Source: an uncultured Clostridia bacterium
GTDB taxonomy: Bacteria > Bacillota > Clostridia > TANB77 > CAG-508
DNA length: 41,301 bases
Direction of reading: 5' to 3'
Assembly (NCBI GenBank): GCA_944390395.1
Contig: CALXPY010000011.1
Coordinates: 1-41,301 of the forward strand
Both the position numbers and the translations under genes were made by a program. Shown in pieces: positions 1 to 8,446 of this stretch; positions within the stretch are counted from its first letter, which is position 1; every line of letters begins with the position of its first letter. The notes beneath the pieces were generated by a model, which was not told the DNA's origin, ran no database searches, and saw nothing but the letters and a program-made list of their open reading frames with translations.

Positions 1-20
1 AATCATAATAATAGAAAAAA

Positions 21-60
21 GTATAATAATCAATTACTTAATAGTAATTAGCTATTATAC
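21..60. terminator. Long AT-rich hairpin, possible bidirectional terminator
   Basis: Arms 21-28 and 53-60 are complementary over 8 bp, and an inner stem pairs 32-37 with 44-49. Four T follow on the plus strand (61-64), and six A precede it (15-20), which become a U run on the minus strand. It could end an unseen plus-strand gene to the left and back up termination of the tRNA transcript. The assignment rests on structure only. Confidence 0.45.
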
Positions 61-72
61 TTTTATAGTACC

Positions 73-106
73 AAAAAGTATTAAGCAAAAATACTTAATA
101 CTTTTT
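73..106 (-). terminator. Terminator of the tRNA-Glu gene
   Basis: A perfect 13-bp inverted repeat pairs 73-85 with 94-106 around an 8-nt loop. Read on the minus strand the stem ends in five U. It lies about 25 bases downstream of the tRNA 3' end, as expected for a monocistronic tRNA unit. Confidence 0.7.
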
Positions 107-131
107 GACTTTTTTATAGAGATTTTGAAAC

Positions 132-206
132 TGGTGACCCCTACGGGAATCGAACCCATGATTCAGCCTTGAGAGGGCTGCGTCTTAACCGCTTGACCAA
201 GGGGCC
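132..206 (-). tRNA. tRNA-Glu (anticodon CTC), CCA encoded
   Basis: On the minus strand the gene starts GGCCCCTTGGTCAAGCGG and ends AGGGGTCA followed by an encoded CCA (132-134). The acceptor arm pairs 7 bp with one G-U. The anticodon stem is CAGCC/GGCTG around the loop CTCTCAA, giving anticodon CTC, which reads GAG. The T arm is ATGGG/CCCGT with a TTCGATT loop. The D stem has three pairs, as in other bacterial tRNA-Glu. Nothing looks defective. Confidence 0.95.
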
Positions 207-223
207 AAAATATTTACTCTAAT

Positions 224-252
224 AATATAACATAATACTCCAGTTTAGTCAA
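224..252 (-). promoter_or_regulatory. Promoter of tRNA-Glu
   Basis: On the minus strand there is a -35 TTGACT (252-247) and a -10 TATATT (229-224) with exactly 17 bp between them. The -10 ends 17 bases before the mature tRNA 5' end at 206. Confidence 0.65.
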
Positions 253-541
253 GACTATTTGATTTTTTTGTTGGAAAAGGGTGGAAAACTTAGTTTTTGA
301 AAAAAATTAAATTATATTGACAAACGTGTCTAAAAGTAAAGATGCGTTCTTTTTGTGTGCTTTTTTCAAGCTACTTTACTAGCGGATATATTTGAGAACA
401 ACAAATTTAACCTATGAGTTTCTGGTAAAACAATAGGTTTTATGGTATAACGTCATTAATATTTAAAATTATACATAAAAAAAGATGTATGTATAATTTT
501 CCCATAAAAGGGAAAAATTAAAATAAAGGAGGAGTAATGCA
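253..541 (+). promoter_or_regulatory. Non-coding leader before the surface protein gene, with several hairpins
   Basis: No gene is seen between the tRNA and the ORF at 542. A consensus -35 TTGACA lies at 317-322 but I see no good -10 at the usual distance. Possible RNA structure includes AGTAAAG (335-341) with CTTTACT (374-380), interleaved with GTTCT (346-350) and AGAAC (395-399) in pseudoknot order; AACCTAT (409-415) with ATAGGTT (433-439); and a 12-bp stem 465-476 with 489-500. The last stem shares TTTT with an alternative stem (497-503 with 510-516) just before the ribosome binding site AAAGGAGG (526-532). It does not match any riboswitch class I can recall. The switch-like arrangement is inference. 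Confidence 0.4.
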
Positions 542-2686
542 ATGGAGGAAAACAGAAGAACAAAACAATTAAAACTGTTAAAAAATAGCCAAAAAGGTAT
601 TACAGTTTTAGCACTTGCAATTACAATTGTTGTTCTAATAATACTAGCAGGTATAACTATTAATTATGTCTTTGGTGACGACGGTATTATAAAAACTGCC
701 AATGATGCAGCTGAACAGCAAAATATTGCAGAATATCTTGAAATAGCAAATTTGGTAAAAGCTGACTTAGATATAGAAAGAACAGTTAGCCAAGAACCAA
801 TAGAATATTTAGCTAGATTTCAAGAAGAATTAAAAAAGAAGCCAAAATATGAAGGCTCAACTTATGTCTTAACAGAAGATCAACTAGAGGTTACAACTAA
901 GGAAGGTTATATTATTATAATTACAGAAACCGAAATTAGATATGATGGAAAAGGAGAAGGCGGAGGAGGAAATGATTTTGTAATTTCTGAATCTGATATA
1001 GAATTTATAGATGATCCAGCAGTTTGGACAAATCAAAATGTAACTCTTACTATAAATAGTAAAGTAGGAGAGGGAACTTTAGAATATAGTGAAGATGCAT
1101 CAGAATGGAAAACGTATGAAGGACCAATTACTGTCTCAGCTAATAAAACTATTTATACTAGAATTAAGGTTAGTGATGATAGGATTTCAAATGTGATAAT
1201 TCATGATGTATGGAATATAGATAAAGAAAATCCACAAGTAGGATTAACTGTAGCAGGAAGAACAGAAACAACATTAACAGTAAGAGCAGATGTTGATGAT
1301 CAAATATCAGGTGTTGCAGATAATGGATATCATTTCTATTATAAAATAAATGATGCAGCAGCTTATACTGATTTAGGAACAAGTAATGAATCAACATATA
1401 CATTAGAAAATATAACAGCGGATACAAAATATCAATTTAAGGTAGAAGTTGTGGATAAAGCAAACAACAAAGGAGAAGCAACAGTTGAAACGCAAATAGG
1501 AGAAGTAGTTGCACGTATAGATGAAAATTATTTTGAAACTGTTCAATTAGCAGTAGATTCTGTGGCAGCAGATAATAACCAAAAGACAGTCGTATTATTG
1601 AAAGATAGATCAGAAAGTGTAACTATACCAGCTAATAAAAATATAATATTTGATGTTAATCAAAAAACATTTACAGGAAACATAAATAATAGTGGTACAT
1701 TAGAAATAGAAAATGGTACAGTTACTAATGTAGGAACAGATACAATTACCAATAACGGCGGAACTTTAAATATAAAAGCTTCAAATGCAACTATAAATAA
1801 TACAGGAGCTAACTTAGCTGTTATATCTAACCAAAATAGCGGAACTGTTAATATAGAAAATGGTACTTTCAATTCAGTAGGAAATTGCGTGATGAATACT
1901 AATAATGGTGGAAATATAACAATAAGTAATGGTAACTTTACTGCAACACAAGCTGTTGTTTTAGAGTTGGAATCTACTAATGGAAAATTAACTGTAACTG
2001 GAGGAACATTTAACGGAAATTACGGAGGTTGTTTATTAGTAGGAAATGGAAATACGGCAGAACTTTCTGGAGGAACGTTCAATGCAACAGGAGAAGCAAA
2101 TATTTTAGGAAATGATGGCGGAAACCTAACAATAAAAGGTTCAACAACATTTAATGCTTCAAATGTAAATACTGGAGAATTATTCTACCCAGCTATGCAA
2201 AATGTTTCAGGTGGTACTATAAATATTGAAAATCTAACTATGACAGGTGCTTGTGCATTATATAATTTTGCAGGTTCTGGTGCTGTTAATATTTCAGGAG
2301 GAAATTTGCAAACAACAACATATACTATAATAAATGAAGCTAATGGTGGAAAGGTAACTTTAAGTGGAGGAACATTTACTACTAGCGGAACTATAACAAT
2401 AGGAAATGATTCACAAACAGAAATTACTGGAAGTGCAATACTAACTTCTTCAAATACTTCAGCTAGTAGAATTGTTGATAATACAAAAACAGCAACATTA
2501 ACAGTTTCAGGAGGAACTATAGAAGCAAAAGGCACAACTATGGCAATACAGAATATAAATGGTACAATTAATATCACAGGAGGAACTATAAAAGCCCAAA
2601 ATAATAATGCAATTGCTAATCAAGGTATAGCAAATATTTCAGGAAGTGCTTATGTAGAATGTGCTAATTATGATAAAGCTGCATAA
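542..2686 (+). CDS. Surface protein with pilin-like N-terminal anchor, Ig/FnIII-like domains and a beta-helix repeat region
   Basis: A 714-residue protein with a strong SD (AAAGGAGG at 526-532). Residues 14-40 (KNSQKGITVLALAITIVV and following) form a prepilin-type or signal-anchor segment: a short basic leader, Gly19, then about 21 hydrophobic residues. The Glu expected at mature position 5 of true pilins is Ala24, so this is a non-canonical pilin-like anchor. A charged stalk follows, then a Gly-rich linker near 140, a beta-sandwich-like domain at about 150-228 and a fibronectin-III-like domain at about 230-320. From about 360 the protein consists of irregular repeats of SGGTF, NGTF and TVTGGT type, typical of right-handed parallel beta-helices in adhesins or carbohydrate-binding surface proteins. 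The ORF stops at TAA 2684-2686 although the repeat frame stays open beyond it (see the next feature). The ligand is unknown. It stands alone between a leader and the rimP promoter. Confidence 0.75.
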   Translation: MEENRRTKQLKLLKNSQKGITVLALAITIVVLIILAGITINYVFGDDGIIKTANDAAEQQNIAEYLEIANLVKADLDIERTVSQEPIEYLARFQEELKKKPKYEGSTYVLTEDQLEVTTKEGYIIIITETEIRYDGKGEGGGGNDFVISESDIEFIDDPAVWTNQNVTLTINSKVGEGTLEYSEDASEWKTYEGPITVSANKTIYTRIKVSDDRISNVIIHDVWNIDKENPQVGLTVAGRTETTLTVRADVDDQISGVADNGYHFYYKINDAAAYTDLGTSNESTYTLENITADTKYQFKVEVVDKANNKGEATVETQIGEVVARIDENYFETVQLAVDSVAADNNQKTVVLLKDRSESVTIPANKNIIFDVNQKTFTGNINNSGTLEIENGTVTNVGTDTITNNGGTLNIKASNATINNTGANLAVISNQNSGTVNIENGTFNSVGNCVMNTNNGGNITISNGNFTATQAVVLELESTNGKLTVTGGTFNGNYGGCLLVGNGNTAELSGGTFNATGEANILGNDGGNLTIKGSTTFNASNVNTGELFYPAMQNVSGGTINIENLTMTGACALYNFAGSGAVNISGGNLQTTTYTIINEANGGKVTLSGGTFTTSGTITIGNDSQTEITGSAILTSSNTSASRIVDNTKTATLTVSGGTIEAKGTTMAIQNINGTINITGGTIKAQNNNAIANQGIANISGSAYVECANYDKAA

Positions 2687-2821
2687 TTTAACTTTACAGG
2701 AGGAACTACTACAATGACGGGAGGAACATTAAAGAATACTGTAAGTGGTGGATATGCTCTATATAAACAAGGTGGAACAGTAACTGTAACTGGAGGTAGT
2801 GCAGAACCAAAGAACTTTTAA
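2687..2821 (+). pseudogene. In-frame continuation of the beta-helix protein after its TAA stop
   Basis: In the same frame as the 542 gene, 44 sense codons follow the TAA before a second TAA at 2819-2821. The translation keeps the repeat style (FNFTGGTTTMTGGT, SGGYALYKQGGTVTVTGG) and ends as such proteins often do. There is no start codon with an SD of its own. This looks like the true C-terminus cut off by a single nonsense codon, giving a 759-codon ancestral gene. A sequencing error at one base is the alternative. Confidence 0.7.
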
Positions 2822-2838
2822 AATATTTCAAATAAACC

Positions 2839-2867
2839 TTGAAATTGGAAGAAATAAGTAGTATAAT
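2839..2867 (+). promoter_or_regulatory. Promoter of the rimP-nusA-infB operon
   Basis: A -35 TTGAAA (2839-2844), 17-bp spacer and perfect -10 TATAAT (2862-2867) predict a transcript start near 2874, about 70 bases before rimP. Confidence 0.7.
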
Positions 2868-2889
2868 AATAATTGCATAATAATTTACT

Positions 2890-2918
2890 AGAAGAGTGGG
2901 AACAAATCCCACTCTTCT
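2890..2918 (+). other. Perfect 12-bp hairpin in the rimP operon leader
   Basis: AGAAGAGTGGGA (2890-2901) pairs fully with TCCCACTCTTCT (2907-2918) around a 5-nt loop. No U tract follows, so it is a poor intrinsic terminator. It starts about 16 bases after the predicted transcript start and ends 11 bases before the rimP SD. It could be a leader element of the operon, or the remains of a terminator for the upstream surface gene. Confidence 0.6.
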
Positions 2919-2943
2919 ATCGTAAATAAAGGAAGGTGAAATT

Positions 2944-3402
2944 TTGGCTAATATAGAAAATAGAGTACAGGACTTAGTAGAAAATACTATCATAGAATTA
3001 GGATATGAACTATATGATGTACAATATGTAAAAGAAGGAAAAGATTACTATTTAAGAATATATATTGATAGTAAAAAAGGAATTGATTTAGAAGATTGTG
3101 AAAAAGTAAGTAATGAAGTTTCTACTATTTTGGACAAAAATGATTTTATAAAAGAACAATATTTTTTAGAAATATCTTCACCAGGAATAGAAAGAATTCT
3201 AAGAAAAGATAAACATTTAAAAGATAATATTGGCGAAGAAGTAGAAGTTAGTTTGTTTAAACCAATAGATAAACAAAAAAGTATTGTTGGAGTATTAAAA
3301 GATTTTGATGCAGATACAATAGAAATAGAAGTAGAAAACAATATTTTAAAAATAGATAGAAAAAATATATCTTTAATTAAAATAAAGTATAATTGGGAAT
3401 AA
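2944..3402 (+). CDS. rimP: Ribosome maturation factor RimP
   Basis: A 152-residue protein, the usual RimP length, needed for late 30S subunit maturation in the cytoplasm. The N-terminal half carries the alpha/beta RimP domain, with the family-typical stretch YFLEISSPGIERILRKDKH near residues 76-95. The C-terminal half is the SH3-like barrel (VEVSLFKPI onward). The start is TTG at 2944 with SD AAGGAAGGTG (2930-2939); no ATG fits. It is the first gene of the operon, 16 bases before nusA, the standard Firmicutes order. Confidence 0.95.
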   Translation: MANIENRVQDLVENTIIELGYELYDVQYVKEGKDYYLRIYIDSKKGIDLEDCEKVSNEVSTILDKNDFIKEQYFLEISSPGIERILRKDKHLKDNIGEEVEVSLFKPIDKQKSIVGVLKDFDADTIEIEVENNILKIDRKNISLIKIKYNWE

Positions 3403-3418
3403 AAGGAGGAATTATTAA

Positions 3419-4534
3419 ATGAAAAAGACAGTTAAAGATTCTATGGCAATAGATAGCCAAGAGCTTGTAATTGCAATGCAGGAATTAGAAAAGGAAAAGG
3501 GAATAAAAAAAGAATATTTACTAGAGTCTATAGAAACAGCTTTAGTAACAGCATATAAAAGAAATTTTAATTCTGCTGAAAATGTAAAAATAACAATGGA
3601 TGGTGAAACTGGAGAAATACATGTATATGCTGAAAAAGATGTTGTAGAACAAGTAGAAGATGAAAAAACACAAATTAATTTACAAGATGCAAGAAAAGTA
3701 AATCCAAAATTAGAGATAGGAGATAAAGCACAAATTGAAATAATACCAAAGAATTTTGGTAGAATTGCAGCTCAAACAGCTAAACAAGTTATTGTTCAAA
3801 AAATAAGAGAAGCTTCAAGAAATATTATATTTGATGAGTATAATGAAAGAAAAGGAGAAATTGTTTCTGGAATAGTACAAAAAGTTGACAATAATATTGT
3901 AGTATTAGATTTGGGAAAATTAGAAGGAATAATGCCTTTAAAAGAACAAGTTCCTACAGAACAATATAAAGTGAATGATAAGATAAGAGCATGTATATTA
4001 GATGTTCAAAAGGGATTAAAAGGAGCACCACAGGTAATTGTTTCTAGAGCATCTGCAGAATTTGTAAGAAAATTATTTGAATTGGAAATACCAGAAATAT
4101 ATGAAGGTGTAATAGAAATAAAAAGTATTGCGAGAGACGCCGGTAGCAGAAGTAAACTTGCAATATACTCTCCTAATGAAAATATTGATCCTGTTGGATC
4201 TTGCGTTGGTCAAAAAGGAATTCGTATACAAAATATTATAAATGAGCTACATGGAGAAAAAATTGATGTTATTGAATGGAATGAAGATCCTTCAATATTT
4301 ATAGCAACAGCTTTATTACCAGCAAGAGTACTGGCTGTAGATATTAATGAAGAAGAAAAATCAGCACAAGTAATTGTAGAAGATGATCAGTTATCTATAG
4401 CAATTGGTAAAGCAGGACAAAATGCTAGACTTGCAGCCAAATTAACAGGTTGGAAAATAGATATAAAAAGTGAATCACAGTTTAGAGAGTTAATAGAGCA
4501 AAAGCAAGAAGAAAATAGCAAACAAGAAGAATAA
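3419..4534 (+). CDS. nusA: Transcription termination/antitermination factor NusA
   Basis: A 371-residue protein, about the length of Bacillus subtilis NusA, and so without the C-terminal acidic repeats of E. coli NusA. The N-terminal RNA polymerase-binding domain (about 1-130) is followed by an S1 domain (GEIVSGIVQKVDNNIVVLDL, about 140-200) and two KH domains. KH1 carries VGSCVGQKGIRIQ and KH2 carries SIAIGKAGQNARLAAKLTGW. It binds nascent RNA and polymerase to modulate pausing, termination and rRNA antitermination. ATG start with SD AAAGGAGG. Confidence 0.97.
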   Translation: MKKTVKDSMAIDSQELVIAMQELEKEKGIKKEYLLESIETALVTAYKRNFNSAENVKITMDGETGEIHVYAEKDVVEQVEDEKTQINLQDARKVNPKLEIGDKAQIEIIPKNFGRIAAQTAKQVIVQKIREASRNIIFDEYNERKGEIVSGIVQKVDNNIVVLDLGKLEGIMPLKEQVPTEQYKVNDKIRACILDVQKGLKGAPQVIVSRASAEFVRKLFELEIPEIYEGVIEIKSIARDAGSRSKLAIYSPNENIDPVGSCVGQKGIRIQNIINELHGEKIDVIEWNEDPSIFIATALLPARVLAVDINEEEKSAQVIVEDDQLSIAIGKAGQNARLAAKLTGWKIDIKSESQFRELIEQKQEENSKQEE

Positions 4535-4584
4535 TATTAAATAGTATAAAAAATTTTAATATAATAATAAAGGATGTGAGAACT

Positions 4585-4839
4585 TTGAAGAAATTACCAC
4601 AAAGAACATGTATTGGATGCAATACTCAAAAATTAAAAAAAGATCTCATAAGAATAGTAAAAGATAAAGATGGAAATATTAATATAGATAGAACAGGAAA
4701 AATGAATGGTAGAGGAGCATATCTTTGTAAAAATAAAGAATGTTTAGAAAAAGCCATAAAATCTAAAAAGATTGAAAAAATATTTGAAATGAAAATAGAT
4801 GAAAAAGTCTATGAAGAGCTTATGAAAATGTATAATTAG
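4585..4839 (+). CDS. ylxR: YlxR-family RNA-binding protein (DUF448)
   Basis: An 84-residue protein with the family signature RTCIGCNTQKLKKDLIRIV near the N-terminus and GRGAYLC in the middle. The DUF448/YlxR family is thought to bind RNA and sits between nusA and infB in most Firmicutes. I start it at TTG 4585, which has SD AAAGGATGTGA at the right distance. An upstream in-frame GTG at 4576 lies inside that SD and is less likely. Confidence 0.9.
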   Translation: MKKLPQRTCIGCNTQKLKKDLIRIVKDKDGNINIDRTGKMNGRGAYLCKNKECLEKAIKSKKIEKIFEMKIDEKVYEELMKMYN

Positions 4840-4850
4840 AGGTGTATTTA

Positions 4851-5171
4851 TTGAATATTAATAAAGTATGTGGATTATTAGGATTATGCCAAAAGGCAGG
4901 TAAAATAGTATTTGGAACAGAGGCATCTATAGAAGCAATTAATAGAAATAAAGTTAAGCTGGTATTAATAGCAACAAATGCATCTGATAGAATGAAAAAA
5001 AATTTTTATAATAATTGTAAAAACAAAGGAATCAATATATATGAAGTTTTAAGTATTGAAGAGATGAGTAGAGCTATAGGACAAAATAATAAAGCAGTAA
5101 TATGCATAAAAGATATAAATTTTTCAAAGGCAATAACAAAAATAATTGATGGGGGTGAAGTTATTGGGTAA
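4851..5171 (+). CDS. ylxQ: L7Ae/L30e-family ribosomal protein homologue (YlxQ)
   Basis: A 106-residue protein of the L7Ae/L30e/Gadd45 fold that binds kink-turn RNA. The N-terminus [19 protein letters not shown] and the segment [15 protein letters not shown] are typical. The start is TTG 4851, placed by SD AGAGGTG (4838-4844). The GTG at 4842 falls within this SD and is rejected. It overlaps the start of infB by 8 bases, suggesting coupled translation. Confidence 0.9.
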   Translation: MNINKVCGLLGLCQKAGKIVFGTEASIEAINRNKVKLVLIATNASDRMKKNFYNNCKNKGINIYEVLSIEEMSRAIGQNNKAVICIKDINFSKAITKIIDGGEVIG

Positions 5172-8049
5172 GATGAAAATACATGAAATAGCAAAAGAAT
5201 TAGGCTTAACCAGTAAAGATGTAATTGCAAAAGCTAATGAATTAGGAATGGATATAAAGAGTCATTTAAGTTCAGTAGAAGATGCTGATGCAGAAAAAAT
5301 AAGAAATAGTTTTAATATAAAAAAGAAAGAAAGTGAAGTTAAAACAGAGAAAAAACAAAAGGAAAATAGAAGCAAGAAAGACGATGCACCAGTTATTATA
5401 AGAAGAGAAGTTATAATAACGGAAGAACAAAAAAATGAGAAAAAAGAAGAAAATAAAAAGGATAATAGAGAAAATGTAGGTTTTGTAGAAAGAAGAAAAA
5501 ACCAAGACTATAATATAGTTTATAGAAATAAACCAACAAAACCTTTGACAGTTAATGAACTATTTGGAATAAAGAGTGAAGAGAAAAAAGAAGAAAAAAA
5601 GGTTGAGCTAAAAAAAGAAGAAGTTCAAATAAAAAATGAGGAAAAGGAAATAGTAAAAAAAGAAGAAAAAACTATTAATACAGACAATAATTTTAATAAA
5701 AATTCAAGTCAAACAATAAATCAAAATAGAGAGAATAAAATGAGTAATAACAATAATAAGAATAATAACTATAAAGAAAATCAAAATAATAGATTTAATA
5801 ATAGAAATAATTATAACAAAGATAGAAAATTTAATAATTATGGAAATAATCAAAATAGAGATGGAATAAAATATAACAACAATAACCAACAAGGTAGATT
5901 CCAAAATAATAGACCAAGACCTGGATTTAATAAAGGTGAAAGAAGACCTTTAGATGAGAAGGGTATAGACAAAAACATTAAAAATATAATGTCTAATGAT
6001 ATTGGTGAAAAGGAAACACAAAGAGATTATAATAGTAGATCTATAGATAAGCAAAAAATCAATAATAGATATGAAGAAAATAATAAGAAAGCAAATAAAA
6101 ACAAGAAAAATACAAGATTCGAAGAATTTGATGAATCAAAATTAAAAAATTTAAAACAAGTTGATAAATTATCACATTTATTTACAGAACAAGAAGGCGG
6201 TATGCTTGATTATTATGATTTGACAACAGAAAGAGGAAAAAGAAATAAAAAGAAACCACAAAAAAATAATGAAGAAAGAAATAAGCAAAAAATATTTGAA
6301 TTAAAAGAAATAAGTATTGGAGATCATATTACAGTAAAAGATTTTGCAGCTGAAATGAAAAAAACTAGTGGTGAAATTATTAAAAAGTTATTAGGATATG
6401 GAATTATGGCAACAATAAATAATACAATTGACTTTGATACAGCATTCCTTATTGCAAGTGAATTTGGAGTTACAGCAATTAAAAAGGAAGAAGTAAAAGA
6501 AGAAGATATATTATTTGATGAATCAGAAGATTCAGCAGAAGAATTAGAGCCAAGACCACCAGTTGTAGTAGTTATGGGACACGTTGACCATGGAAAGACA
6601 TCATTATTAGATGCAATAAGAAGTACTAATGTTATTGAAGGAGAAGCAGGAGGAATTACTCAACATATTGGTGCATACAAGGTTAATGTAAAAGGAAGAG
6701 AGATAACATTTTTAGATACACCTGGACATGAAGCATTTACATCAATGAGAGCTAGAGGAGCACAAATAACAGATATAGCTATATTGGTAGTTGCAGCAGA
6801 TGATGGTGTTATGCCTCAAACAGTAGAAGCTATTAATCATGCTAAAGCAGCAGAAATACCTATTATTGTTGCAGTTAACAAAATAGATTTACCAGGTGCT
6901 AATGTTGAAAAAATAAAACAAGAATTAATGGAATATGAATTAGTACCAGAAGAATGGGGTGGAGATACTATTTATGTACCAATTTCTGCTAAAAATAAAA
7001 TTAACATTGATAATTTACTAGAAATGGTTTTACTAGTAGCAGACATGAGAGAGTTAAAAGCTAATCCACACAAACAAGCAAAAGGTACTGTAATAGAAGC
7101 AAGATTGGATAAATCAAAAGGACCAATAGCTTCAATATTAGTTCAAAGAGGTACATTAGATGAAGGCGATACAATAGTCGTTGGTAAATCAATTGGTAGA
7201 ATAAGAGCAATGAAGAATGATAAGGGACAAAAAGTTAAAAAGGCAGGGCCATCTACACCAGTTGAAGTAATGGGGTTAACAGAAGTTCCAGAAGCTGGAG
7301 ATACTTTCTATGAAGTAAAAAATGAAAAAATGGCAAAACATTTAATAGAAAGAAGAAAACGTCAAGAAAGAGAAAAAACTATAAATGAGAATAATAAAGT
7401 TACATTAAGTAATTTATTTGAAAAGATGGAAACAGAAAACTTAAAACAATTAAATATAATAGTAAAAGCAGATGTTCAAGGAACTTCAGAAGCATTGAAA
7501 CAATCTTTAGAGAAGTTATCTAGTGATGAGGTAAAAGTAAAAGTTATACATGCAGTAGCAGGAGCTGTAACTGAATCAGATGTTCAACTTGCTAAGGCAG
7601 CAAAAGCAATTATAATCGCATTTAATGTTAGACCAGTTCCAACAGCAAAAAATATGGCAGAAAAAGATGCAGTAGAAATAAAACAATATTCTGTAATATA
7701 CAAAGCTATAGAAGATGTAGAATCAGCAATGAAAGGTATGCTAGATCCAGTTTATGAAGAAAAAGTAATTGGTAATGCAGTTGTAAGACAAACATTTAAA
7801 GTATCAAATGTAGGAACAATAGCTGGATGCTATGTAACAGATGGAAAAATAGAAAGAAATGCTGGAGTAAGAGTTATAAGAGAAAATGTTGTTATACATG
7901 AAGGAAAATTGGTATCATTAAAGAGATTTAAAGATGATGTAAAAGAAGTAGCGAAAGGATATGAATGTGGTATTCAAATAGAGGGATTTAATGATATTAA
8001 AGAAGAAGATAACATTGAAGTTTTTGTTATGGAAGAGGTAAAACGTTAA
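5164..8049 (+). CDS. infB: Translation initiation factor IF-2 with a long Asn/Lys/Arg-rich linker
   Basis: A GTPase that places initiator fMet-tRNA in the ribosomal P site. It is 961 residues from TTG 5164 (SD GGGGGTGA at 5151-5158), much longer than B. subtilis IF-2 (about 716). The first IF2-N subdomain is residues 1-50 ([20 protein letters not shown]). A low-complexity charged linker rich in Lys, Glu, Asn and Arg follows to about 375, including an Asn-rich core at about 190-270. A second IF2-N subdomain lies at about 390-450. The G domain starts near 465 with GHVDHGKT, then [24 protein letters not shown] and SAK, followed by the beta-barrel and C-terminal fMet-tRNA-binding domains. The linker explains most of the extra length. 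Confidence 0.97.
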   Translation: MGKMKIHEIAKELGLTSKDVIAKANELGMDIKSHLSSVEDADAEKIRNSFNIKKKESEVKTEKKQKENRSKKDDAPVIIRREVIITEEQKNEKKEENKKDNRENVGFVERRKNQDYNIVYRNKPTKPLTVNELFGIKSEEKKEEKKVELKKEEVQIKNEEKEIVKKEEKTINTDNNFNKNSSQTINQNRENKMSNNNNKNNNYKENQNNRFNNRNNYNKDRKFNNYGNNQNRDGIKYNNNNQQGRFQNNRPRPGFNKGERRPLDEKGIDKNIKNIMSNDIGEKETQRDYNSRSIDKQKINNRYEENNKKANKNKKNTRFEEFDESKLKNLKQVDKLSHLFTEQEGGMLDYYDLTTERGKRNKKKPQKNNEERNKQKIFELKEISIGDHITVKDFAAEMKKTSGEIIKKLLGYGIMATINNTIDFDTAFLIASEFGVTAIKKEEVKEEDILFDESEDSAEELEPRPPVVVVMGHVDHGKTSLLDAIRSTNVIEGEAGGITQHIGAYKVNVKGREITFLDTPGHEAFTSMRARGAQITDIAILVVAADDGVMPQTVEAINHAKAAEIPIIVAVNKIDLPGANVEKIKQELMEYELVPEEWGGDTIYVPISAKNKINIDNLLEMVLLVADMRELKANPHKQAKGTVIEARLDKSKGPIASILVQRGTLDEGDTIVVGKSIGRIRAMKNDKGQKVKKAGPSTPVEVMGLTEVPEAGDTFYEVKNEKMAKHLIERRKRQEREKTINENNKVTLSNLFEKMETENLKQLNIIVKADVQGTSEALKQSLEKLSSDEVKVKVIHAVAGAVTESDVQLAKAAKAIIIAFNVRPVPTAKNMAEKDAVEIKQYSVIYKAIEDVESAMKGMLDPVYEEKVIGNAVVRQTFKVSNVGTIAGCYVTDGKIERNAGVRVIRENVVIHEGKLVSLKRFKDDVKEVAKGYECGIQIEGFNDIKEEDNIEVFVMEEVKR

Positions 8050-8068
8050 AAACTAAAGGAGGTTAAAA

Positions 8069-8429
8069 ATGCAAAAGAACAATAATAGGTTACGGTAGGA
8101 TAAATGAAGAATTAAAAAAAGAAATAAGTCATATTATAAGTTTTGAACTAAAAAATCCTAATGTAACAGGATTAATAAGTGTAACAAAGGCTAAAATTAC
8201 ACCAGATTTAAAATATGCTAAAATTTATGTAAGCATATTAAATTCTAAAAATAATGACAAAACATTAGAAGGCTTAAAAGAATCTTCTGGCTATATTAGA
8301 AGTCAGATTGCTAAAAGAATAAATTTAAGAATAACACCAGAATTAATTTTTGTGTTAGATGATTCTATGGAATATGGAGAAAAAATAGACTCTATATTGA
8401 AAGAATTAAAAAATAAAGAAGACAATTAA
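8069..8429 (+). CDS. rbfA: Ribosome-binding factor A, interrupted by a +1 frameshift at a CGG codon
   Basis: The start ATG 8069 has a strong SD (AAAGGAGG at 8055-8062), but its frame reads MQKNNNRLR and stops at TAG 8096. Omitting the single C at 8093 joins it to a clean frame running to TAA 8427-8429. The 119-residue product reads RLGRINEELKKEISHII, then LKNPNVTGLISVTKAKITPD and SGYIRSQIAKRINLRITPEL, which is RbfA from end to end, a cold-shock factor that binds the 5' region of 16S rRNA during 30S maturation. The downstream frame has no ATG, GTG or TTG near its beginning. The shift site is TTA CGG TAG in the zero frame, or TTA (C) GGT AGG when shifted. The rest of the gene shows no decay, so I call it a recoded or mis-sequenced gene rather than a relic. 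Confidence 0.9.
8093..8096 (+). other. +1 shift site CGGT in rbfA
   Basis: Zero frame: AGG TTA CGG TAG. Shifted frame: GGT AGG ATA AAT, giving G-R-I-N. The extra base is C8093. The zero-frame stop follows CGG directly. Confidence 0.8.
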
Positions 8430-8446
8430 TGAGGGGAAGAAGTATA

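Noticed and set aside
317..534. c-di-GMP riboswitch controlling the pilin-like gene
   Set aside because: The conserved core sequences of class I and class II aptamers that I can recall are not present; only generic hairpins are seen.
1170..2577. Minus-strand open frames inside the surface protein gene
   Set aside because: They follow the repeat codon pattern of the plus-strand gene, lack SDs and give low-complexity hydrophobic products.
5006..5904. Minus-strand open frames opposite ylxQ/infB
   Set aside because: Low-complexity mirror products of the AT-rich Lys/Asn codons, without start signals.
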